DNA of 6,156 nucleotides from Psychromonas sp. (GTDB lineage Bacteria; Pseudomonadota; Gammaproteobacteria; Enterobacterales; Psychromonadaceae). The stretch spans positions 1-6,156 of the forward strand of contig JAGLDN010000443.1 of assembly GCA_023145575.1 (NCBI GenBank), written 5' to 3'. This document shows positions 1-5,930 of the stretch, piece by piece (position 1 is the first letter of the stretch; every line of letters starts with the position of its first letter). The translations under genes and the position numbers were made by a program. Below the pieces are notes generated by a model. That model saw nothing but the letters and a program-made list of their open reading frames with translations, was not told the DNA's origin and did not search any database.

Positions 1-325
1 ATAATTGATTCAACTTTTGAAAAAGCAAATCAAGCTCAACATCATCAAATTCTACAGCCACACCACTGCAAAGCATAACTCGACATGCGCAGGGGATATT
101 TTTAGGTGTATTCATTTTTATGCAGTAACTGGTATTAACGAATGTTCCTTCTTTTTTAACGATGGGACTGCCTTTTTCAAGTAACGTGGATTTTGCACAA
201 TAGAATACTTGAACTGATATATTATTTTGTTTTGCATATGCCACCATAGAAATATTAAGTTGCTCAGTTTTATTGATATGATCAAGCCAGATCTGCTGAC
301 ATTGAGAAAGTTGAATTTGTTGCAT
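1..325 (-). CDS. IS66-family accessory protein TnpA-like, 3' end outside the window
   Basis: The minus-strand frame starts at ATG 325 and stays open for 108 codons to the left edge, so its end is not seen. An in-frame stop lies 9 bases upstream of the ATG and there is no other start, which fixes the start; the upstream AGAAG is only a weak ribosome binding site. The protein begins MQQIQLSQCQQIWLDHINKT and continues with an ISMVAYAKQNNISVQVFY stretch. This fits the small IS66 accessory protein pattern: an N-terminal helix-turn-helix with a conserved W near residue 13, then an 'AYxxxxxIsxxxFY' segment. A C-terminal hydrophobic stretch, roughly VMLCSGVAVEFDDVELDLL, also fits the family. Such proteins are about 100-120 residues, so only a few residues may be missing. 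They are encoded ahead of tnpB and the DDE transposase tnpC, which would lie left of the window. The family call is by recognition of pattern, not alignment. Confidence 0.7.
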   Translation of the reverse strand, partial: MQQIQLSQCQQIWLDHINKTEQLNISMVAYAKQNNISVQVFYCAKSTLLEKGSPIVKKEGTFVNTSYCIKMNTPKNIPCACRVMLCSGVAVEFDDVELDLLFQKLNQL

Positions 326-403
326 GCAATGCTTCTATTTTAGAATGATATAGCATGCCAAATTTCATGGGGTGATATTAGATGTAGTTCGTTGATCACT
401 TAC
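1..403 (-). mobile_element. IS66-family insertion sequence, 5' end only
   Basis: The tnpA-like gene starts 78 bases inside a probable element tip. Read on the minus strand from position 403, the sequence is GTAAGTGATCAACGAACTAC; IS66-family terminal repeats commonly begin GTAAG. The element boundary at 403 is inferred: GTAA also occurs starting at 407, so the tip could be 4 bases further out. The expected 8-bp target duplication cannot be checked because the other end is outside the window. Confidence 0.5.
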
Positions 404-561
404 TTACATTTAGAAGGTTTTTATTAAATTTGAGGAGAGAAAATCCTTTTCAAGACACTGTCGCGGGGAAAATGCAAAAAGCCAATTGGTCCCCAAAATT
501 CAGAGCCTTGATATTATGTGGTTAATATTTAAGCCGCGCTTGCTCCTGCATTGGTGGTTTA
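404..561. other. Spacer between IS66 end and pta stop; no gene seen
   Basis: These 158 bases are the 3' flank of pta on the minus strand. Only weak structure is present: AAGC-CGC-GCTT at 531-541, the palindrome CCAATTGG at 482-489, and a wider GGGGA/TCCCC pairing spanning about 465-495. None is followed by a clear U-run in the pta direction, so I do not call a rho-independent terminator. The IS66 element appears to have landed about 160 bases downstream of pta without damaging it. Confidence 0.4.
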
Positions 562-2730
562 TTACTTTTTAGTTGTTTTTTCAGCTAATTCTCCGGCTTG
601 TGTTGCTTGAATTGCAGTTAGGGCAATTGTGTAAACAATATCATCAATTAATGCGCCACGTGATAAATCGTTGATTGGTTTACGCATGCCCTGTAACATT
701 GGCCCTAGACTAATCAAATCAGCACTACGTTGAACTGCTTTGTACGTTGTATTGCCAGTATTTAAATCAGGAAAGATAAACACGGTTGCTTGCCCTGCAA
801 CTTTACTTTCAGGCGCTTTATTTTTTGCAACATTTTCCATGACAGCCGCGTCATATTGAAGCGGGCCATCAATGAGTATATCAGGACGAAGCTCTTGTGC
901 TATTCGCGTTGCTTCGCGAACTTTTTGTACGTCGCTGCCTTGAGCAGAATTACCTGTTGAATAACTGATCATTGCAACTTTAGGCTCAATACCAAATGCA
1001 ATCGCGGATTCTGCGGATTGAATTGCAATTTCTGCGAGTTGCTCAGCTGTCGGATCTGGATTAATGGCACAATCACCGTAAATTAATACTTGATCAGGTA
1101 ATAACATAAAGAAAATTGATGATACTAAATTTACGCCAGGCGCAGTTTTAATTAACTGTAGTGGTGGGCGAATAGTATTAGCCGTTGTATGTATTGCCCC
1201 AGAAACCAGACCAGACACTTCATTTTCTGCTAGCATCATAGTGCCAAGTACAACATTATCTTGCAGTTGTTCACGCGCAACAACAGGAGTAAGCTTTTTT
1301 GCTTTACGCAATTTAACCATTGGTTTGACATAGTTTTCAGACACATTAGATGGATCAATGATTTCAATATCATCTGTGAGCTTTATACCTTGTTGTTCGG
1401 CAATGTGCTGTATTGTAGTCGGATTACCAAGTAAAACAGGTGTCGCTATCCCTCGCTTGGCGCATATTATTGCCGCTTGAATTGTACGTGGCTCTTCGCC
1501 TTCTGGTAAGACGATGCGATGCAATGTTTTACGAGCTAGTTCTGTTAAATGATAACGAAAGGCAGGTGGTGATAGACGGCGAGATATTGAAGTATGTTTT
1601 GTTAATGTCTTTATCCAATATTTATCAATGTGACTTGCGATGTATTCTTGTACTCTTTCAATACGCTCAATATCATCAATTGGAATTTCCATGTTGAAGT
1701 TTTGCAAACGTTGTGCTGTTTGCCAAGTGTTAATTTTAACCAATAAAACGGGTAAGCCTGATTTCATTGCGTTTGAACATAGGTCCATTACTGCTTCTTC
1801 TGGTGTGTAATCACCGGTCAGTAATAAACAACCAATTTTCATGCCATTCATTACAGCTAAACAAATCGCGATAATAACTTCTGTTCTATCGCCAGAGGTC
1901 ACCAGCATTGCACCTGACGTAAAATATTGAATCATATTAGGAATAGCACGCGCACAGAAGGTCACACTTTGTAAACGACGCTGCTTCATATCACCTTTAT
2001 TTATCACTTTAGCATTTAAATGATTGACAAGATCAATGACACGAGGTGATTTTAAATTAGCATTCCATGGAACACAGCCAAGAATGGGAAGTGGACTTTT
2101 GTTGAACATTTGCAACGCTTCAAGATTAGATGTTGTCCTGTTAGTCGTTATATTGAACATTTCTGATATATCAGAAGATGCATTATCCGTCTCATCGAGT
2201 GGTGCACCAACTTTATTTAGGATGCAACCAACAATGTTTTTATTTTTTTTGCCGCCAAAGGTAGAAATTGCAATTTCTATTTGCTGTGTTAGTTGTTGTG
2301 ACGAGTAGTTACTAGGATATGTTACAAGGACGATCTCAGCATTGAGTGCTTTTGCAATACAGTAGTTAATTTCATTTGCAAATGGATGTTTAGCTATTGG
2401 GATGAGTCCTTCGATGATAATGACATCATGATTATTTGTGCCTTCTTGGAAACGCTCTACGATATTTTCAAGAAGATCTGCCGTATGACCCGATGAAATT
2501 AAGCGCTTTGCATATTCCATTGCAAATGGTATAGGAGGGTTAATGTTGGAGCCATTACACACCGTTGCGGTTGAGCGTTCAGCGCCTGTATAATCCATGC
2601 GAGGTTGCGCAATTGGTTTGAAGAAGTTAACCGCAACCCCTTGTCGATCCATAGCGCGAACCATACCTAGACTGACTGAGGTAACACCAACACTTGTACC
2701 GATCGGGATGAGCATTATTGCACGAGTCAT
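562..2730 (-). CDS. pta: Phosphate acetyltransferase, long three-domain form
   Basis: Pta reversibly converts acetyl-CoA plus phosphate to acetyl phosphate plus CoA in the cytoplasm, normally working with acetate kinase in acetate overflow and acetate uptake. The 722 codons match the usual length of the long enterobacterial-type enzyme (about 710-720). Residues 1-220 form a BioD-like P-loop domain, with IPIGTSVGVTS at 8-18 (a Walker A-like loop lacking the usual lysine), FKPIAQPR at 37-44 and IIEGLIP at 105-111. Residues about 225-375 are the DRTGG regulatory domain, with LVTSGDRTEV at 276-285 and LLLTGDYTPEEA at 302-313. Residues about 390-712 are the catalytic PTA domain: VLPEGEEPRT at 407-416, SGAIHTTANTIRPPLQ at 510-525, GDCAINPDP at 552-560, SYSTGNSAQGSD at 589-600, FPDLNTGNTTYKAVQR at 653-668 and GPMLQGMRKPINDLSRG at 676-692. 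All expected catalytic-domain blocks are present, so the enzyme is probably active. The ATG at 2730 is supported by AAGGA six bases upstream. No ackA lies 5' of it, so it appears to be transcribed alone. Confidence 0.97.
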   Translation of the reverse strand: MTRAIMLIPIGTSVGVTSVSLGMVRAMDRQGVAVNFFKPIAQPRMDYTGAERSTATVCNGSNINPPIPFAMEYAKRLISSGHTADLLENIVERFQEGTNNHDVIIIEGLIPIAKHPFANEINYCIAKALNAEIVLVTYPSNYSSQQLTQQIEIAISTFGGKKNKNIVGCILNKVGAPLDETDNASSDISEMFNITTNRTTSNLEALQMFNKSPLPILGCVPWNANLKSPRVIDLVNHLNAKVINKGDMKQRRLQSVTFCARAIPNMIQYFTSGAMLVTSGDRTEVIIAICLAVMNGMKIGCLLLTGDYTPEEAVMDLCSNAMKSGLPVLLVKINTWQTAQRLQNFNMEIPIDDIERIERVQEYIASHIDKYWIKTLTKHTSISRRLSPPAFRYHLTELARKTLHRIVLPEGEEPRTIQAAIICAKRGIATPVLLGNPTTIQHIAEQQGIKLTDDIEIIDPSNVSENYVKPMVKLRKAKKLTPVVAREQLQDNVVLGTMMLAENEVSGLVSGAIHTTANTIRPPLQLIKTAPGVNLVSSIFFMLLPDQVLIYGDCAINPDPTAEQLAEIAIQSAESAIAFGIEPKVAMISYSTGNSAQGSDVQKVREATRIAQELRPDILIDGPLQYDAAVMENVAKNKAPESKVAGQATVFIFPDLNTGNTTYKAVQRSADLISLGPMLQGMRKPINDLSRGALIDDIVYTIALTAIQATQAGELAEKTTKK

Positions 2731-2735
2731 GTCGA

Positions 2736-2743
2736 TTCCTTAT
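2736..2743 (-). promoter_or_regulatory. pta ribosome binding site
   Basis: On the minus strand the sequence before the pta ATG reads AATAAGGAATCGACATG. AAGGA sits six bases from the ATG, a normal spacing, and it supports the chosen start rather than an internal methionine. Confidence 0.7.
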
Positions 2744-2754
2744 TTTGAATAAAA

Positions 2755-2783
2755 AGTATACTCCAAAGTAAGGTTTAAATACC
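2755..2783 (-). promoter_or_regulatory. Possible pta promoter, -10 TATACT
   Basis: On the minus strand TATACT (2755-2760) lies about 25 bases upstream of the pta start codon and differs from TATAAT at one base. At 17-base spacing the -35 position reads GGTATT, which is poor. It would give a leader of under 20 bases. A tentative call, based only on the -10 box. Confidence 0.25.
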
Positions 2784-3185
2784 AGTAGTTATTTTGTTTA
2801 AAAACATACTTTGTGGAATGACGGGTCACTCTATATTGCTATCATCTTTTCGCAGGTTAATGAGTTAAGATAAAATAGCGGATAAACTTAATCTTAGACT
2901 ATGTTACTCCAGCCTGCCTTGATCTGCCATCCGTGCTAACGCTGAAATTTGCATGTTTATGTTACATTGGCAAAAGCATTATGTATCTTGGTGATAAAGA
3001 ATATAATTCAAGTATGATTATTTTCTTTCGTTTAAATGATATTTAATTATCTTAAAATGTATATTTCACATTGAATTTAGATTTTGTGTTCGATCTTATC
3101 ATTCGTTATAACTCAAGTTTCCTAGTTCAAATAGCCCATTACGACAACAGTAACATATTGTTTTAAAATGAATACAATTACTTGA
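2784..3185. other. Unassigned 5' flank of pta; no supported gene
   Basis: I see no gene here on either strand. In particular there is no acetate kinase sequence, although ackA normally precedes pta in related bacteria. A locally GC-richer patch at about 2900-2960 contains a short minus-strand frame of 16 codons (2904-2954, ending RMADQGRLE and a stop). It could be the tail of a lost gene, but it matches nothing I recognise. The rest is AT-rich, with many stops in all frames. Confidence 0.45.
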
Positions 3186-3190
3186 TGTTA

Positions 3191-3196
3191 TATAAT
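3191..3196 (+). promoter_or_regulatory. Perfect -10 box TATAAT ahead of truncated frame
   Basis: TATAAT lies 40 bases upstream of the ATG at 3237 on the same strand. The region 16-18 bases further upstream has no good -35 hexamer, so in this AT-rich background it may be chance. The combination with a ribosome binding site and ATG downstream makes it worth recording. Confidence 0.3.
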
Positions 3197-3236
3197 ATTT
3201 GTAACTAGACAAAGTAAAAAATAATAAGGCGTTAAA

Positions 3237-3344
3237 ATGAATTCTGGCATAAAATCAACTCTGTTACCATCAATAACAACTGAATTATTAAGTAACACTC
3301 ATTTCAATGTAGGCTCAGATTCAATTCTCATATGCATAGCTTAA
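3237..3344 (+). pseudogene. 5' remnant of an unknown gene, cut by an IS end
   Basis: An ATG at 3237 opens a 35-codon frame beginning MNSGIKSTLLPSITTELLSN and ending at TAA 3342-3344. It is preceded by AAGG seven bases upstream of the ATG and by a TATAAT box at 3191. The last few codons and the stop lie inside the IS30-type end that begins at 3332, so the native frame is visible only as about 31 codons. The likeliest reading is a gene whose start survived while the rest was lost when the mobile DNA arrived. It could also be a chance frame. I do not recognise the peptide. Confidence 0.35.
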
Positions 3345-3367
3345 ATTAATTGTAAAAGCAGCCAGTT
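3332..3367 (+). repeat. Isolated IS30-type end, copy 1
   Basis: This 36-bp stretch starts ATGCATAGCTTAAATTAATT and matches 5854-5889 at 31 of 36 positions in the same orientation. In the second copy the sequence leads directly into an IS30-type transposase start, so it is the upstream end of that element type. Here it is followed within a few bases by IS630 coding sequence read on the opposite strand, so only the tip is present. Confidence 0.6.
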
Positions 3368-3369
3368 GA

Positions 3370-4140
3370 ATATATAATGAAGGTTAGTGCCACGTTTTCT
3401 GGTGTCTTTTATTAGCAATTTACGTCCATGATATCCAGTGCCATCAAGTAGCAAATTAATAGGTTTACCTGCTTGAGATCACTCTTTTATTAACTGCAAA
3501 AATCAATGATCCACTCAGCATAAGCAATTTCATATTGCCTCGTAATTGCAATTGCTAGATGTCTCAACTAAATTGCTTCAATAATGTTTAAGCGGATCCG
3601 ACTATTGGTTGTTTCTATTGGTTTTATCCATTTCGGTTGGAATCGAACAGCCGCTCACTTTAGTAGCCTTTGTAGAATGTGATGCGTCCATAAATAATAT
3701 TTGTTATTATGGGAGATATTTTCTTTTAGCTCATTATATTCTTCGATAAATTGTGCTTGCTTACCTTGAGCGAATTTGTGTGCTACACCTTTCAGTTTCT
3801 TGTAACTTATATTGTTTCGATGCAGCCATTTTTTTGATCAGATTTTGAATATTCAATCGGAAAAGTTTTTTTTATATACCCACAAGTATTGCTTATGCCG
3901 AAGAAAGTAATGTCTGTTAAGTTAGCTATTACCAACTCAGTTTAATGCTATTTAATAGACGGTCAAAACCATGATGATTTGAGCTGGTTTTTCGCGTTGA
4001 AGAATATTCTTGAAGGTGGCGAAGGATATTGCTTTTGTGCATCATTAGCGTCTGAGAAATCATTTCCTACAATCAGCGTTCAACAGATAACAGATAGTAA
4101 AATATTTATAATAGATCACACTCTCGCTTATCAGGAGATA
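3370..4140 (-). pseudogene. Decayed IS630-family DDE transposase
   Basis: Read on the minus strand across shifting frames, the order of IS630-family blocks is preserved. A weak helix-turn-helix-like piece (YLLISESVIYY, 4140-4108) comes first. It is followed by GYIKKTFPIEYSKSD ending near 3837, then WLHRNNISYKKLKGVAHKF and on to LKENISHNN from 3828. The first catalytic Asp is in LFMDASHSTKATKVSG, with GAC at 3688-3686; RIRLNIIEAI begins at 3600. The second Asp is in INLLLDGTGYHGRKL, with GAT at 3445-3443. At least three frame changes occur, near 3830, 3700 and 3600, plus in-frame stops such as TAG after IIEAI. The frame stops matching after LHYI, just before the expected LPPYSPNLNPIERLW block, so the third catalytic residue (Glu) is missing. 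The gene is dead. The family call is strong for 3370-3940 and weaker for 3940-4140. Confidence 0.75.
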
Positions 4141-4657
4141 TTTTGTGCTGTGATCCAAGTCTTGTTTTTAAATGTGATAATGATATTTCAATGGTGTAAT
4201 AATGATCTTATTGAAAATTATTTCAAGTGTTTTTTCTAAATGAGATCCGTTATCTTCCAAGGTGCACAATATAGCGAGCGTTTATGTTAAGAGATCCTAC
4301 GCGGAAAGCATCTTATCTAACTTGTTCAATCGAAGCTTTTTTGACTTTGACGATGTTTTCCTCAAAGCTTGTCCTTAGATGTGCCAGCTCTAAAATAAAA
4401 CAGTTTAAATGTGTCTTTTTTATTCAAAGTCCAAGACATAATTAACGGACTTAATTAATGAGGGGACAGCTTGGCAGTATTTGATAATGGCTAACCATTA
4501 AAGTTTAAATGTCTTTTTATATAAACTACCCAAAACGATTGCGAAGCTATTTTTGAAGAAGGTCACTCCGCGATAGCCATGGTGACTAGAGACTTGTTAA
4601 ATGTATTATCAAGCATAGGAATGTAATAGCAATTTCACTATAGATAAGCTCATGCTT
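4141..4657. other. Unassigned region, probably more element debris
   Basis: No intact gene is seen. Part of it (about 4141-4260) may be the missing 5' portion of the IS630 relic, but I cannot find family motifs there. A near-duplicate of about 17 bases, AGTTTAAATGTGTCTTTTT at 4402-4420 and AGTTTAAATGTCTTTTT at 4502-4518, differs by a GT dinucleotide. An imperfect inverted pair (AAGCTTT...GA at about 4335 with TCAAAGCTT at about 4361-4369) has a bulged stem. None has an assigned role. Confidence 0.35.
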
Positions 4658-4685
4658 TATCAAGTATCAAGTATCAAGCATCAAC
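4658..4685. repeat. 7-bp tandem repeat, four units
   Basis: Three exact TATCAAG units are followed by a fourth, CATCAAC, which differs at two positions. It lies in non-coding DNA about 130 bases past the stop of the unknown minus-strand gene. It has the look of a slippage-generated microsatellite; spacing is too short for typical replication iterons, and no replication gene is nearby. Confidence 0.75.
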
Positions 4686-4812
4686 TTTACGTTTTTCTCT
4701 AATTATCAATTACGCAGAGGACTTCCCATTTTTTCGTGCATGGTTATAATAGCAAATATATTTATATTAACTTGGGTGCCTTGACTTTCAAATACTCGTA
4801 ATTGTCTTCCCG
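4686..4812. other. 3' flank of the 328-codon gene; no gene or terminator seen
   Basis: AT-rich spacer. I found no GC-rich hairpin followed by a U-run on the minus strand after the stop at 4813, and no open frame with a ribosome binding site. Confidence 0.35.
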
Positions 4813-5799
4813 TCATTTTTCATACACTCTGTCGCAACATGGGCAAGTTGCGGTATCGCAATACCACTTGCTCGGCTCATATTCTTCTTTCGGAACTGAC
4901 CCTAAAACAAAGTCTTCCGTATCATCGTCGTCTGTTTCGTAAAATACAATTCGACGTTTAACTTTGAGATTTACTACTTGTAACGTACCTCTAAAATTCC
5001 AATCTTGTTGTGTTAAAGGTGAGTTCCAATTCGAATAAAGAAGGCTCCAGTTACCGGCATTAAGTCTAGCTATATTTGGAGAAAATCCCGCATAAAATAG
5101 GCAATCCAATTCACGATGTTTATTATTACCTATCCCTTCTTGTGCGTACACATCATTTATACCATTAGCATGACGACACATTTGATGAAGAATAATTTGT
5201 ATTTGTTGAGACACCGTTGTATCGTCTGAAAACATATCATCATCAATATAAATTTGATACCCTACATCTTCTACACTGAGGACCTCATCTTCAGTACCAA
5301 AGGGGTTATGGTTTTGTGTTTTAGTGTCAAAGACTTCTGCACAAGTCTCACAAATCTCATCTGCAGTAAATTCTTGACGTTTATGTCTTTCTCGTTTTAC
5401 ATATGTTATAGCTTGTGTATCATCATGTAAAGTCTCGTGCAGTTTATATAGATGTTGATGAGCTTCATAAGCCAACTCCCTGTCAGTTTTGAGATTTCCT
5501 AACCAATATTCTAACTTATCAAGATCTTCACTAAACAGATTATTAGCACTTTTTTTGATCTCATCTATCAGATAAATGCTGCGATTTGTGTTTGTCCCTA
5601 GTAATGACATTTCATCTTGAGTAAATGAATCTTGACCTTTACTAAATCTAATATTTATTTTTGGTAAATTTGGGTTAAATATAGGAAGGTTAGTATCTGT
5701 TGTTGGGTTTGGATTTTCGCGCCTATTATTGTTGCTTATGTTGCTTGTGTTGCTTGTGTTGATTGTGTTGCTTGATTTTTTTTTAAATAATGAAAACAT
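4813..5799 (-). CDS. Conserved-looking hypothetical protein, unknown function
   Basis: I do not recognise this 328-residue protein. The start at 5799 is firm: AAGGAGG lies five bases upstream. The N-terminus MFSLFKKKS is short, hydrophobic and basic, a pattern seen in some cytoplasmic or membrane-associated bacterial proteins; there is no signal peptide or membrane span. Residues 9-36 are low complexity (Asn, Ser, Thr), encoded in part by a 9-bp repeat, and probably form a flexible linker. Residues 75-145 are charged and look helical. There is a CETC pair at 150-153 and a C-terminal CDTATCPCC at 314-322, so up to six Cys could bind a metal such as zinc; this is inference. Acidic runs occur at 186-188 (DDD) and 288-296 (rich in Asp/Glu). 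Residues about 195-275 are Trp-, Tyr- and Asn-rich (for example ARLNAGNWSLLYSNWNSP), suggesting a folded core. It has no co-directional neighbour and is flanked on both sides by dead IS sequence, so it is probably an accessory gene. Confidence 0.85.
   Translation of the reverse strand: MFSLFKKKSSNTINTSNTSNISNNNRRENPNPTTDTNLPIFNPNLPKINIRFSKGQDSFTQDEMSLLGTNTNRSIYLIDEIKKSANNLFSEDLDKLEYWLGNLKTDRELAYEAHQHLYKLHETLHDDTQAITYVKRERHKRQEFTADEICETCAEVFDTKTQNHNPFGTEDEVLSVEDVGYQIYIDDDMFSDDTTVSQQIQIILHQMCRHANGINDVYAQEGIGNNKHRELDCLFYAGFSPNIARLNAGNWSLLYSNWNSPLTQQDWNFRGTLQVVNLKVKRRIVFYETDDDDTEDFVLGSVPKEEYEPSKWYCDTATCPCCDRVYEK
5731..5775 (-). repeat. 9-bp coding tandem repeat, five units (Thr-Ser-Asn type)
   Basis: On the plus strand five consecutive 9-mers read GTTGCTTAT, GTTGCTTGT twice, GTTGATTGT and GTTGCTTGA. 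In the gene they encode SSN, TIN, TSN, TSN and ISN at residues 9-23. Because the unit is three codons, gain or loss of copies changes linker length without shifting the frame. Confidence 0.9.
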
Positions 5800-5804
5800 A
5801 TAAT

Positions 5805-5811
5805 CCTCCTT
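5805..5811 (-). promoter_or_regulatory. Strong ribosome binding site AAGGAGG
   Basis: AAGGAGG on the minus strand is a full match to the anti-Shine-Dalgarno core and lies five bases before the ATG at 5799. It fixes the start of the unknown gene and suggests efficient translation. Confidence 0.85.
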
Positions 5812-5823
5812 TTTAGGATACCA

Positions 5824-5853
5824 GATATAAAGGTGCTTAGATTAAATTTGCAA
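5824..5853 (-). promoter_or_regulatory. Possible promoter TTGCAA-18-TATATC for the unknown gene
   Basis: On the minus strand TTGCAA (5848-5853) and TATATC (5824-5829) are 18 bases apart, each matching four of six consensus positions. Transcription would begin about 7 bases after the -10 box, giving a very short leader that just includes the ribosome binding site. The -35 hexamer abuts the IS30-type end at 5854 and lies in the 10-bp palindrome ATTTGCAAAT (5846-5855). Tentative. Confidence 0.3.
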
Positions 5854-5889
5854 ATGCACAGCTTAAATTAGTTGGACAAGTAGCCAGTT
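5854..5889 (+). repeat. IS30-type end, copy 2 (with transposase start)
   Basis: ATGCACAGCTTAAATTAGTT begins a 36-bp stretch shared with 3332-3367 at 31 of 36 positions, same orientation. The match fades after GCCAGTT. It lies 42 to 77 bases upstream of an IS30-type transposase start, which is where the upstream terminal repeat of such an element is expected. Confidence 0.6.
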
Positions 5890-5930
5890 TTATTTATCTT
5901 TACTATCTTTCTCCTGACAAGATGCACATT

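Noticed and set aside
465..495. Possible terminator hairpin after pta (GGGGA/TCCCC)
   Set aside because: Five-base stem with a loop of about 20 bases and no following U-run in the pta direction.
1440..1697. Plus-strand open frame opposite pta
   Set aside because: Fully antisense to the well-supported pta coding region; composition follows from pta codons.
2024..2308. Second plus-strand open frame opposite pta
   Set aside because: Also antisense to pta N-terminal domain, without independent support.
2877..3053. Plus-strand stretch of nearly 60 codons without stops (contains YIGKSIMYLGDKEYNSS)
   Set aside because: No start codon near the beginning, no ribosome binding site, no recognisable family; overlaps the minus-strand gene-tail-like frame. 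Considered chance.
3979..4239. Plus-strand open frame of 86 codons
   Set aside because: It has no proper ribosome binding site, begins at a TTG within a region where the opposite strand carries IS630-like remnants, and its protein has no recognisable feature. Best explained as a chance antisense frame.
4557..4586. GTCAC...GTGAC inverted repeat with an internal CCATGG
   Set aside because: Only a 5-bp stem with a long spacer; no adjacent regulator or recombinase to suggest an operator or attachment site.
4541..4626. Short plus-strand frame containing EEGHSAIAMVTRDLLN
   Set aside because: Under 30 codons, no ribosome binding site and no recognisable match; too short to support.
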